A stretch of DNA of 64,000 bases from Anodontia alba (lineage: Eukaryota; Mollusca; Bivalvia; Lucinida; Lucinidae). The DNA lies in NCBI GenBank assembly GCA_964016985.1, contig OZ024833.1, positions 58,727,463 through 58,791,462 on the forward strand, in the 5' to 3' direction. The translations under genes were made by a program, and so were the position numbers. The notes below the pieces were generated by a model. That model was not told where the DNA came from, did no database searches, and was given only the letters and a program-made list of their open reading frames with translations. Below are positions 53,740 to 64,000 of this stretch, one piece after another (positions within the stretch are counted from its first letter, which is position 1; every line of letters begins with the position of its first letter).

Positions 53740-53900
53740 CTTCCGGGTACTTATTCATAGCTCCGATAAGATGGGGTATTCACATAAAATTTTTCTTATT
53801 TCTCCATGAAAACATATACATGTATTGTGGGTTCTCATTAGAAGTGCCTCGGGTAGGTGCTTTTAATGAGTACTACAACATATGTTTTCATGCAGAAAAG
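53740..53900. mobile_element. M2 foldback MITE
   Basis: Arms AAACATATACATGTATTGTG, TTCTCATTAGAAGTGCC and inverses; right flank cut short. It is about 190 bp past the PYM1 stop codon and may lie in its 3' UTR. Confidence 0.65.
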
Positions 53901-53964
53901 CTGACATTATGGGTGAAAATTTAAGGTGCTCATTGGGCAGTAATTGCCATTTGGTACTGACTTA

Positions 53965-54105
53965 CATGTTAAATTTTAGGCTAGGTCTGCTGCCACCAGC
54001 TGGAAGCAGACTTTTAGATCTGCTGCCAACCAGCTGGCAGGAGACTTTTTTGGTATAATGCAGTCAGGCTGGCAGGAGACAAAGTCTGCTGCCAGCCAGC
54101 TAACT
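53965..54105. repeat. Cluster of GTCTGCTGCCAGC(C)AGCT repeats in both orientations
   Basis: 'tctgctgcca.ccagctgg' occurs three times directly and 'ggctggcaggagac' twice, giving overlapping hairpins. No function is evident. Confidence 0.65.
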
Positions 54106-54721
54106 TAATAGGAATAAATAGGAAAACTAAGATGAAACATGACAGTCTTTAATGTATTTTTAACAATGCATAATACAACTAACAGGTATGAAATGTAGAA
54201 ATATAGAAAATGGTTGTATATGATACACATAGAGTATACATGAGGCACTGGCCATTTCAAGTATTTTCGCAGTATGAACATTTTCCTAAATTAAACTTAC
54301 ACAAGTAGGTACTGTACATACATGCACATTAGGGATTTATTTTAGGCCAAAATATACATGTATACAAAATTCCTCTGTATCCTTTCTTCACATGTATTAG
54401 GCCAAGACAAAATATATATCTGGTTCCTAGTACATGTATATGAAAATATTATTTAAGGTAGGTAAATAGGGAAATTATTCTTTTTTTTTTTTTTTTTTCA
54501 AAACATTTTACTTTTAGGAAATGGGCAAAATCCTAGTAAAAAACAACATTTTTTAAATGAGTTTAATACTTCAAAGACAAAAAATGTTTAGGATAAAAAG
54601 GAAAAAAAGGGTAGACTGGGCAACGTTCCAGAACCACATACATATTTTATTTTGGCCAAAATTACTTAAAAAAAAAAAATCATTTAGGTGTACACAAACA
54701 AAAGCATCTTGTACTACCATT

Positions 54722-54998
54722 ACGAAAAATGCCTATTCAAATATATTGAGAATTTTACCACCAAAACATAAAAACTTTCAGATGAACAATTCTGGTAGTT
54801 TTCATATTTCTGCATAAAACATAGCTTGTGGATACTTGTTAGAACTGCCTTGGTGAGGCAGTTCTAACCAGTACCCACAATTTATGTTTTTGAGCAGAAA
54901 TAAGAAAATTAATGTATACCCCAGTAAACCCCAGTTTTACTGTATAAAAGTGGGGTTTAAGGGGATCAGAACTATTTACCCAGTAGGCGTGTTTTCAT
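54722..54998. mobile_element. M6 foldback MITE
   Basis: Ends ACGAAAAATGCCTAT and GTAGGCGTGTTTTCAT; core TTGTTAGAACTGCCTTGG and inverse. It is more diverged than 33547-33818. Confidence 0.75.
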
Positions 54999-55309
54999 GT
55001 TGCACTGTACGAGGAGTGATCAGTAAATTTGAGAACTTTTCAGTTAATAGGTTGAATATATGTAACATCAAAATTTATAGCAGCAGCCAGTAAAACGATG
55101 CTTCAGCTTTAAAATGATAACATTCTTGGCAAATTTATGAAGTCATCTTCTCCAGTGGGGGAGGTCATGTAGGATAAATAATCACCATTTCGATAAATGT
55201 TTTCGCTACTGATGCAATTTTGTTCTGTAGAAAGAATTATTTATGAGTCTTTGTCCTCCATTATTTTACAGCAGATAAAATTTAAACTGGCAATCAGTTC
55301 AGTTTTTAG

Positions 55310-56815
55310 CTCAACTGAGCCGAAGGCTCATGATGAGCTATTGTGATCACTTGTCGTTTGTCATCGTCCGTCCGTTGTCCACACCTTTGAATGACCTCCT
55401 CTGGAACCCCTGGGCCAATTTTCTTCAAACTTCATGTGGAGCCTTCTTTTAAGGGGGATTGAAAATTGGTACAAATAGTCACGGTCTGTTAATTAAGATG
55501 GCTGCCATGCCTGTATATGGTAAAAAACACTTAAAAATCTTCTTCTCTAGAACCGAGAAAGCTTTTGGGCTAAATCTTAGTATATAGCATCGGGGACTCA
55601 AGGTCTACCAAATTTGTTCAAATGATGGTCGTAGGTTGACCATTTGCGTCCTTATACATTTATATGGGGAAAATATTGAAAAGTCATTTTCTCAAAATAT
55701 ATTAATGACTAATGGCTGAAACTTACAATGTTTGATTAAAGTAGTAAAACTTTTTAGTTACAATCAAAATGTGGTCCCCTGGGGATTTTCTGCACTTACC
55801 CCTGGGCTATATACATGTATAAAATTGTGTTATTTTTAAACATCTGTGAAATTGCTAAAGCAATTTTCACCAGATTTCTTATGGTGCCTTCTGTTGAAAG
55901 GATGTTGACAATTTGTTCGAATGGTTCCGCAAGATGGCTGCCATGACCATATATGGTAAAAACACTTAAAAAATCTTCTTGTCCAGACACCAGAACCAAG
56001 AAAGCTTTTGAAGTTTTGAGACTGTATTTTAGTATATAGCATCAAGGACTCAAGGTCTACCGATTTATTTAAAATGATGACCGTAGGTTGACCTTTGACC
56101 TTTTTATGGCAAGGTCAAATTTGCGTCCCTATGCATTTATATGGGGAAAATGTTGAAAAGTCATTTTCCCAAAATGTATTAAAGACTGATGGCTGAAACT
56201 TACAATGTGTGATTAAAAGTAGTTAAACTATTTATTTACAATGAAAATTTTGTCTCCTGAGAGTTATCTGCCAATGCCCCAGGGCTATATACACATATAA
56301 AATAGTCTAATTTTAAATGTCTTCTCTGTAACTGCATGAGCGATTTTCACCAGATTTTACATGAGGCTTCTGTCGAAAGGATGTTGACAATTTGTTCGAA
56401 TGGTTCCACACCATTGAACAAGATGGCTGCCATGTCCATATATGGTAAAAACACTTAAAAATCTTCTTCTCCAGAGCCAAAAAAAACTTTGAGACTGAAT
56501 CTTGGTATATAGCATTGAGGACTCAAAGTCTACCAAGTTTCTTCAAATGATGGGCGTAGATTGACCTGTGACCTTTTTAGGATAAGGTCAAATTTGTGGC
56601 CCCATATTTTTTGTATGGGGAAAATGTTGAAAAGTCATTTGCTCTAAATGTAATAAAGATTTACGCTGAAATTTGCAATGTATGATTAAAGTAGTAAAAC
56701 CTTTTAGTTACAATCAAAATTTTGTTCCATGGGGGTTATCTGCCCTTGCCCCTGGGTTATATACATGTATAAAATTGTTTTTTTTTTTTTTTTGTTTTTT
56801 TTTGTTTGTTTGTTT
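55310..56815. repeat. Bivalve-type repeat with tandem units of 435-490 bp
   Basis: It opens 'agctcaactgagccgaagg' and 'cgtccgtccgttgtcc'. 'aagatggctgccatg' recurs at 55497, 55932 and 56423, each followed by 'atatatggtaaaaacactt', 'aggactcaa.gtctacc' and 'gtaggttgacctttgacc'. Non-coding. The opening motif resembles the closing end of 17215-19525. Confidence 0.75.
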
Positions 56816-56819
56816 TTAA

Positions 56820-58200
56820 TGTCTTCTTTTATTTGCTTCTTGCTTAGTTATTGTGAAGAGCTTGTCCCAGACTTGTTGTTCCATCATTTGCTGGAACAAC
56901 TCTCTAATCTCGCCCATTGCCTGTTGTAGGCGGTTAAAAGCAATATGTGACAAAGTAACATATGAGGCTTCTAGGTCATCAACCTCACTCCAGATCCTCA
57001 GGTGGAATGAGTTCTCTTTGGGTGAGGTGTTGTTCTTGTGCATGCTTCATACATTGTGGTATGAGTCGCTCAGTGCAAACTACCATAACTTTGCATATTA
57101 TCTATGCCTTTTTTTGAGTGTCTGCAACCTCTTCCTCCTCCCAGACAGTTTGCCTTACCCGGGGTCATTGTCATGGTTCTTGCTTCCTCCTTGACCTCTT
57201 CCTTTGCCTCCAGCCCTGCCAGCTCATACATGGCTGACAAGGAACTTTGGCTGATATGGGCTGGCTGGTTGATCCATACAATTTAAGTTGCAGCCGAATG
57301 CTTCTGCGATCTGGCCATTTGTAAGGAGGAGGAAGGCCAGGTTGTTGTTGACAGCTCCTGTAATCCTCCATGGAGACCCCAGTAGTCGGCTTGTGTCTGA
57401 ATATCTGACCAGGAAAGGCTTCCCAGAATTTCTGACAGCCGTTTCAGGAATGCATGTGTGGCTACCAGCAACTATGAATAGGTTATAATGTCCTCCAGTC
57501 CCCTCAGGGGAAGAAATGAATAGTTCTTTCTTTTCTGGTACATCCAATGACAGTCAGAAGGTCCTGCTTGATGATGTATGTCCTATCTAGAGGCCTCCTC
57601 ATTCAATGCTTCCGTAGCAAGATGCACAGCATTTGTACCTATTTGCTTGGATTTCTTAGACACATAAATTGAATCAGCTATGGCAACACTGGCGGAGCTG
57701 GGCAGCTATGAGAGCAGCCTTGCTTGGATCTTTATTTTCTAACAGCTGTGGTGATAAGTCACATGTTCTGGGTGCAGTTCAGTTTGGAGAGGAAAGTTAC
57801 CTGTTAGCCACAATCCCTCCAAGCCGCTTGGATAGTCTTGTTGACATTTTTTCCAGGTGGATAATGGGATCATTAACAGTGAGTCGGTACAAAGACACAA
57901 CTAGTTTAGCATATACTAGAAACTTCTCGTAAAGCATAGGTGTCATACTGAAATGAGCAAACCCCCCCCCCCCCCCCCCCATGCCACTGCAGTTTTATGT
58001 CTACTTACATTGTATGAGTGGGAGATGGCTGGCCCCACACCGGGAGCTGTCTGAATCTTTGCTTGTTTGATATCTTCTAATGACAGTACAGTGGCATAGG
58101 TTTTGCAAGGCGTAATGTTATAGAACTGCAACTGTAAATGAAAAAATGATGAAAAAACAACACAAAACACCTTTTGTTCTACTATGTGGTATTACAGAAC
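56820..58200 (-). pseudogene. Recombinase-element copy A (internally deleted)
   Basis: The minus strand begins with the non-coding start seen in copy B ('catttacagttgcagttc'). It then jumps to a later segment (LSLEDIKQAKIQTAPGVGPA) and continues through VVSLYRLTVNDPIIHLE, the tail frame MDVPEKKELFISSPEGTGGH and TAVRNSGKPFLVRYSDTSRL, to a C-terminal block MGEIRELFQQMMEQQVWDKL. Stops and frameshifts interrupt it. The jump shows an internal deletion relative to copy B. Confidence 0.55.
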
Positions 58201-58254
58201 TAAAAGGATAAAAATGTATAGTTGAACATAACAAAAAAAAAAAAAAAAAATATA

Positions 58255-59530
58255 CAGATAGTATTTCTAACAGCTGTGGTGATAAGTCACCTGATCTGGG
58301 TGCAGTTCAATTTGGGGAGGAAGGTTACCTGTTAGCCACAATCCCTCCAAGCCGCTTGGATAGTCTTGTTGACATTTTTTCCAGGTGGATAATGGGATCA
58401 TTATCCCCCCCCCCCCCCCCCCCCCCCGCTCCATGCCACTGCAGTTTTATGTCTACTTACATCAACCACTTTTGTATGAGTGGGAGATGGCTGGCCCCTT
58501 ACCAAGAGCAGTATGAATGTTTGCTTGTTTGATATCTTCTAATGACTAACCTCAGTGGCATAGGTCTAGACCCATTCCAGAGGGATAATGACATTAGATG
58601 ATAATTTCTAAAGTCCAGAAGGTCCTTTAATTTCTGTAGCCGAGCAGGCTTGGATGATGCGTTTGCGAACATGCTGTGCCCATGATAAATATAGAAAAAA
58701 TGTTCTAATAGCTGCCAGCAGTCTATTTCTATACATAGGTAACGTTTTTGTCGCTTTTCTTGGCACCCTTGCAGCGCAGTTTGGCACAAGTGTTGTCTAG
58801 AGCACTTTTTATGTGCATAATATGATGATTTTTGCACAGCCCATAGCACCAGTCGGAGCAGTGCACTAGCATATTGTAGCATAGTGGCTGACCTTTTATG
58901 ACCTTTTCCCGTTTTTCTTTCATTATCGTCGACAGACTTGCCGACAGTTTTAGTATTGACCGATAATATACTTTGGCCCCCAGTCACAGATAAGAAGTCC
59001 TGTACCTGTTGACGAACGAACTCCTCAGTCCTGCCTCCACCCATGGCTGTCAAAAGCCAAAGATAAAACTGTTTAACAAACCAAAGGAGAAACTTTGGTA
59101 CTTCCTTTGGTGAGTACGGCACTGCTGAAGTATGTCTTTCGTCTGTTTTTAGCTTCGTCCTCATTTGAAGAGGAAGGAGACAAAGAAGGAGGTACTTCAG
59201 TACGATTTTCTTTCTTGTTTTTTCTTTGCTTGGGTTGTTCAGTTGGCTTTGAGGAACTGGCTCTATTTTTCATATCCATCAAATCTTTCGTTCCTTTCTG
59301 TTGCTCTGATTCTTTCAATTCTAGATACATTGTAGCTCCTGATGTTGCTATCTTAAATACTTTGCAAAGCGTAATGTTACAGAACTGCAGCTGTAAATGA
59401 AAAAAATGATGAAAAAAACAACACAAAATACCTTTTGTTGTACTATGTGGTATTACAGAACTAAAAGGATAAAAATGTATAGTTGAGCATAACAAAAAAA
59501 AAAAAAAAAAAATACAGATGGTATTGAACA
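58255..59530 (-). pseudogene. Recombinase-element copy B (N-terminal and central part)
   Basis: It contains two frames: 59531-59073 (Lys/Glu-rich: SSSKPTEQPKQRKNKKENRT, then PPSLSPSSSNEDEAKN) and 59164-58499. The second has FVKQFYLWLLTAMGGGRTEE and FVRQQVQDFLSVTGG, then Cys/His-rich KKCSRQHLCQTALQG. It goes on to LKDLLDFRNYHLMSLSLWNG and SRPMPLRLV. The last stretch resembles the first-Arg motif of tyrosine recombinases (LxxxxGxRPxEL). The copy is truncated at about 58255, after which copy A begins. Confidence 0.5.
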
Positions 59531-59934
59531 CTTAGAGGAGTAGACCTTTAAAATGCAAAGGAAGTTGAAATTTAGGTGGTTTGCGATGGTTTTGCTAGTT
59601 TTTCTCCATGGACAAATGTATTGCTGTTCCTATTTCAGCGAGATCTTCCATTTATTTGTTTGCTGATTCACAAGTTGGCATAATTTTCCCATAATTTTGT
59701 GAAGGGCATGTCTTGTGTGATATGCTTGATGAGTGAAAGAAGAATAGGCTATCTAGTATAAATGGGTTAAATTTGGACGTTCTATTATTTAGCTTAAGTA
59801 TAATGAAATTTACTACAAATCAGAATTCCGACCTAGTTTAGTTATTAAGAAACATTCTCATGGTACGTGGAAATACCTTGTATACATATTTCACTTGTCA
59901 TTTTGCCTGACCCCTTCCCCTTTCCTGCAAGCCC

Positions 59935-60930
59935 CCTTTTCTTTGCTTCTTGCTAGGTTATTGTCAAGAGTTTGGCCCAGTCTTGTTGTTCTGTCACTTG
60001 CAGGAATAGCTCTCTAATCTTGCCCATTGCCTGTTGTAAGCGGTTTAAGCAATATGTGCCGAAGTATCATATGAGGCTTCTAGGTTGTCATAGAACCTCA
60101 ATCAGAGGATGGACTCTAGATCTTCAAGTGGGATTGGGCTCTTTTTGGGTGAGCTCTCGTTCTTGTGCCTGCTCCGTACATTGTGGCTTTGAGTCCCTCA
60201 GTGCTAACTACCACATGTTTGCATATTACCTGTGCCTGCAACCTCTTCCTCTTCCGAGACAGTTGCCTCATCCGGTAACATTGTCAGGCTTCCTCCCTGA
60301 CCTCTTCCATTGCCTCCAGCCCTGCCAGCTAATACATGGCTGACAGGGACATTGGCCAGTATGGGCTGACTGATTGATCCATACAAACTTTAAAAGTTGC
60401 AGTGGAATGCCTCTGCGATCTGGTGGTGTACATCTCTAGAGGCCTCCTCATTCAATGCTTCCATAACAAAGTGCACCGCATTTGTTACCAATTGCTTGGA
60501 TTGCTCAAACACATAAGTCCAATCAGCTATGGTAACTCTGTGGCAGTGTTGGGCAGCTATGAGAACAGCGATGCTTGGATCTTTATTTCTCATAGCTGTG
60601 GTGATGAGTCTCCTGTTCTTGGTGCAGTTGAATTTGGAGGGGAATGTTATCCTTCTTCCACTATCCCTCCAAGCCACTTGGATACTGTAACCTTGTTGAC
60701 ATTTGTTGCGGACTTCATTGGATCCCCTTTTTTCTAATCAGAGAAATGGGATCATAAACAGCGAGTCGGTACATAGATATGACTAGTTTAGCCTAAATGA
60801 GAAACTCATTGTAAATGATAAATGTCATGCTCAAATGAGCAGCGAGTTTTATATTTACTTACATCTACCATTCTGTATGAGCGAGAGATGGCTGGTCCCT
60901 CCCCGAGAGTAGTCTGAATGTTTGCAGTTT
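59935..60930 (-). pseudogene. Recombinase-element copy C (C-terminal half)
   Basis: The best part is the minus frame 60677-60390: NRRLITTAMRNKDPSIAVLI, AAQHCHRVTIADWTYVFEQS, NAVHFVMEALNEEASRDV. The order Arg..His..Tyr (RRLITTA, CH(S/R)VT.AD..Y) fits the second half of a tyrosine recombinase active site. The tail includes the 'gcccattgcctgttgta' block found in copies A and D. Confidence 0.5.
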
Positions 60931-61182
60931 GTATTTCAGCGAGATCTGCCTTTTATTTGTTTGCTGATACACGAGTTGGCGTCACTTTCCAATAATTTTG
61001 TGAAGGACATGTCTCTTCCACTCATGCTGATATTCTTGAAGAGTGAAAGAAAAATAGTCCATTTGGCATAAAAGCTTGGACATTATATTATCCAGCTTGA
61101 GTATAATGAAATAAACTACAAATAAGAATCCTGACCTAGACTAGTAATTAAAGATACATTCCCACAGGTGGTACTGCCTTAA

Positions 61183-61418
61183 CCATTAAACAGCCAATCA
61201 CAACAATTGTCGTCTGCTTTTTCACCTGCTTGTGATTTTAAAAGTCATTTCTGCAAACAGTGCAGGCCCAGATCAGACTGCTTTTTAGGAGCAGTCTGAT
61301 CTGGGTCTGCACTGTTTGCCTGTATGCAAAAATAGGTTTGAAAAGTTTGCAAGAATATTCAGCAGACGACATAAACATACGACATTTTCAGATGCAGGTT
61401 TTCTTGGCATTTTAAGGG
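61183..61418. mobile_element. TTAA-flanked MITE, family M3b, between copies C and D
   Basis: TTAA is at 61179-61182 and 61419-61422. It is very similar to 2722-2958, sharing 'cagccaatcacaacaattgt' and 'aatattcagcagacgacata', so both are young insertions. Confidence 0.82.
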
Positions 61419-61479
61419 TTAAATGCATGGTACATGGAAATATCTTGTAAAGATATTTCACTTTCTTGTCATTATCCCT

Positions 61480-63015
61480 GCCCCCTTCCCCTTTCCTGCA
61501 AGCCCCCTTTTCTTTGCTTCTCGCTTGGTTATTGTAAAAGGGTTTGTCCCAGACTTGTTGTTCCATCAGTTGCGGGAACAACACTCTTATCTCGCCCATT
61601 GCCTATTGTACGGGGTTAAAAGCAGTATGTGACAAAGTAACATATGAGGCTTCTGGGTCATCATAGATCCTCACTTTACATCCTCAAGTGGGTTGGGTTC
61701 TCTTTGGGTAAGTTGTTGTGCTTGTGCATGCTTCATACATTTATTAGTCGCTCAGTGCAAACTACCATAACTTTGCATATTATCTTTGCCTTTTTCTGAG
61801 TGTCTGCAACCTCTCCCTCCTCCAAGAATGTTACCTTACAGGGGAACATTGTCATGGTTCTTGCTTCCTCCTTGATCTCTTCCTTTGCCTCCAGCCCTGC
61901 CTGCTCATACATGGCTGACAAGGAACTTTGGCTGATATGGGCTGGCTGGTTGATCCATACAATTTAAGTTGTAGCCGAATGCTTCTGCGATCTGGCTATT
62001 TGTAAGGAGGAGGGAGGCCAGGTTGTTGTTGACAGCCCCTGATATCCTCCATGGAAACCCCAGTAGTTGGCTTGTGTCTGAATATCTGACCAGGAAAGGC
62101 TTCCCAGAATTTCTGATAACAGTTTCAGGAATGCATGTGTGGCTGCCAGCACCTATGAATAGGTTATAATGTCAGCCAATCCCCTCAGGCGAAGAAATGA
62201 ATTGTTCTTTCTTTTCTGGTACATCTGATGACAGTCAGAAGGTCCTGCTTGATGATGTATGTCCTATCTAGAGGCCTCCTCATTCAATGCTTCTGTAGCA
62301 AGATGCACAGCACTGTTCCTATTTGCATTGATTTCTTAGACACATTAATCAGATCAGCTACGGCAACATTGGCAGAGCTGGGCAGCTATGAGAGCAGCCT
62401 TTCTTGGATCTTTATTTCTAACAGCAGTGGTGATAAATCACAATCCTTCCAAACTGCTTGGACAGTCTTGTTGACATTTGTTGCAGATTTCATTGGATCC
62501 CTTTTTTTCCAGGCGGATAATGGGATCATTAACAGTGAGTCAGTACAAAGATACAACTAGTTTAGCACATACTAGAAGCTTATCGTAAAGCATAGGTGTC
62601 ATACTCAAATGAGCAACCCACCCCCCTCCCATGCCACTGCAATTTTATGTCTACTTGCATTTACCACTCTGTATGAGCGGGAGATGGCTGGCCCCTCACC
62701 GGGAGCAGTCTGAATGTTTGCTTGTTTGATATCTTCTGATAACTAATCTCAGTGGCATAGGTCTAGACCCATTCCAAAGGGATAATGACATTAGATGATA
62801 ATTTCTAAAGTCCAGAAGGTCCTTTAATGAGACTTCTGTAGCCGAGCTGGCTGGGGTGATGCATTTGCAAACATGCTGTGCCCATGATGAATGTAGAAAA
62901 AATGTTCTAATAGCTGCCAGCAGTCTATTTCTATACATAGGTAACTTTTCTGACGCTTTTCTTGGTGCCCTTGCAGCGCAGTTTGGCGCAAATGTTCTCT
63001 AGAGCACTTTTTAGC
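61480..63015 (-). pseudogene. Recombinase-element copy D
   Basis: It starts inside the Cys/His-rich segment (REHLRQTALQGHQEKRQKSY) and repeats LLDFRNYHLMSLSLWNGSRP. It then runs DPMKSATNVNKTVQAVWKD and ITTAVRNKD to the same C-terminal tail as copy A. Frameshifts split it into at least five pieces. It is 5'-truncated at about 63015. Confidence 0.5.
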
Positions 63016-63089
63016 TTGCCTGAACAACGTTCAAGAAGAGCTATTGTACTATCCCCAGCGTCGGCGTTGGTGTTGGCATCAGCATCCAC

Positions 63090-64000
63090 AAATGTTAAAA
63101 GTTTTCGTTAAAGTTTTTAAGACCTCATTATCTCCTAACCTTATCATCGATTTGATTCATCTTTGGTATGATGATAAATATTGGTCCAAAATTTTGCGCA
63201 GTACCAGCCCCACCACTCTAGGTCATGTCAAGGTCAAAATCACAGACTTAGAATTTTCATGTTAAAATTTTATGTCCAAGGTTTTAGGATCTCATTACCT
63301 CTACACTAAATGATGGATTTTGTTCCTATTTGGTATTATGGTAGATACTGGTCAAAAGTTTTTATCAGCACCATCAGTACTCATGACCATGACCTTGAGG
63401 TTGAGGTCACAGACTTAGAATTTAAATGTTAAAGTTTTCGTTAAAGTTCTTAAGACCTCATTATTTCCTAACCTTATCATCGATTTGATTCATCTTTGGT
63501 ATGATGATACATACTGGTCCAAACTTTTGTGCATTACCATCCCCACCACTCTAGGTCATGTCAAGGTCAAGATCACAGGCTTAGAATTTAAATGTTAAAG
63601 TTTTCGTTAAAGATTTTAAGACCTCATTATTTCCTAACCTTATCACCGATTTGATTCATCCTTGGTATGATGATACATAGTGGTCCAAAATTTTGTGCAG
63701 TACCATCCCCACCACCTTAGATCAAGGTCAAGGTCACAGACTTAGAGTTTTCATGTTAAAATTTTACGTCAACATTTTTAGGATCTCATTACTACTAAAT
63801 TAAATGATGGATTTAGTTCCTATTTGGTATCATGATAGATACTGGTCAAAAGTTTTCATCAGCTTCATTAGCACTCATGACCATGACCTTGAGGTCGATG
63901 TCAGAGACTTAGAATTTAAATGTTAAAGTTTTCGTTAAAGTTTTTAAGACCTCATTAAATCCTAACCTTATCACAGATTTGATTCATCTTTTGTATGATG
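63090..64000. repeat. Tandem array of about 165-bp units, running off the window
   Basis: 'ttaaagttttcgttaaag' begins units at 63097, 63431, 63596 and 63925. Alternate units are a diverged type ('ttaggatctcatta', 'atgatggatttngttcc'), giving a two-type higher-order pattern. 'atgaccttgaggt' and 'aggtcaaggtcacag' are typical of bivalve filler repeats. Non-coding. Confidence 0.8.

Overview
The window looks like nuclear DNA of a lophotrochozoan animal, most likely a bivalve mollusc. It is AT-rich, and its genes are split by long introns with GT..AG borders. It is packed with short palindromic (foldback) elements, tRNA-derived SINEs and repeats rich in 'tcgctcacctgag' or 'aaggtcaaggtca' that I associate with bivalve genomes. 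No species can be assigned from sequence alone. Most of the window is transposon-derived; only two host genes can be supported.

Host gene 1 (8.2-24.2 kb, minus strand) is a DNAJC28-like J-domain/DUF1992 protein. Six coding exons join in phase to a 419-residue model (1260 nt with stop). Its introns are largely foldback elements, and two exons (23784-24128 and 16010-16176) are closely bracketed by such elements in the same arrangement. Host gene 2 (50.9-53.5 kb, plus strand) is PYM1/WIBG, the partner of Mago-Y14 that disassembles exon junction complexes. Two coding exons are visible; the first coding exon was not found.

Transposons by region. 0.1-17 kb: many foldback MITEs, partial and full tRNA-SINEs, and a 1.25-kb hAT-like element. 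17.2-19.5 kb: a tandem-repeat-bearing molluscan repeat. 20-27 kb: more MITEs, including a 350-bp near-perfect palindrome. 27.4-32.1 kb: a probable Mutator-like (MULE) element with about 63-bp inverted ends, a broken DDE transposase and a 1.4-kb array made of the same motif as its ends. 32.1-39.2 kb: remains of three LINEs, one interrupted by a young 330-bp repeat. 42.47-45.53 kb: a 3.06-kb inverted-repeat element with a perfect 9-bp target duplication, a 184-bp satellite and a captured reverse-transcriptase fragment. 46.17-48.59 kb: a nearly intact piggyBac element with TTAA on both sides, with one frameshift in a T10 run. 56.8-63.0 kb: four overlapping, damaged copies of an element that I read as encoding a tyrosine-recombinase-like protein. 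63.1-64.0 kb: a 165-bp tandem array that runs off the window.

The main pattern beyond ordinary annotation is modularity. The same palindromic core (CAAACAGTGTAGACC and its inverse) occurs in MITEs with three different kinds of termini. A second core (GTGGGTACTCATTAGAAG) recurs in at least eleven places, and a diverged relative sits in a further family with different ends.
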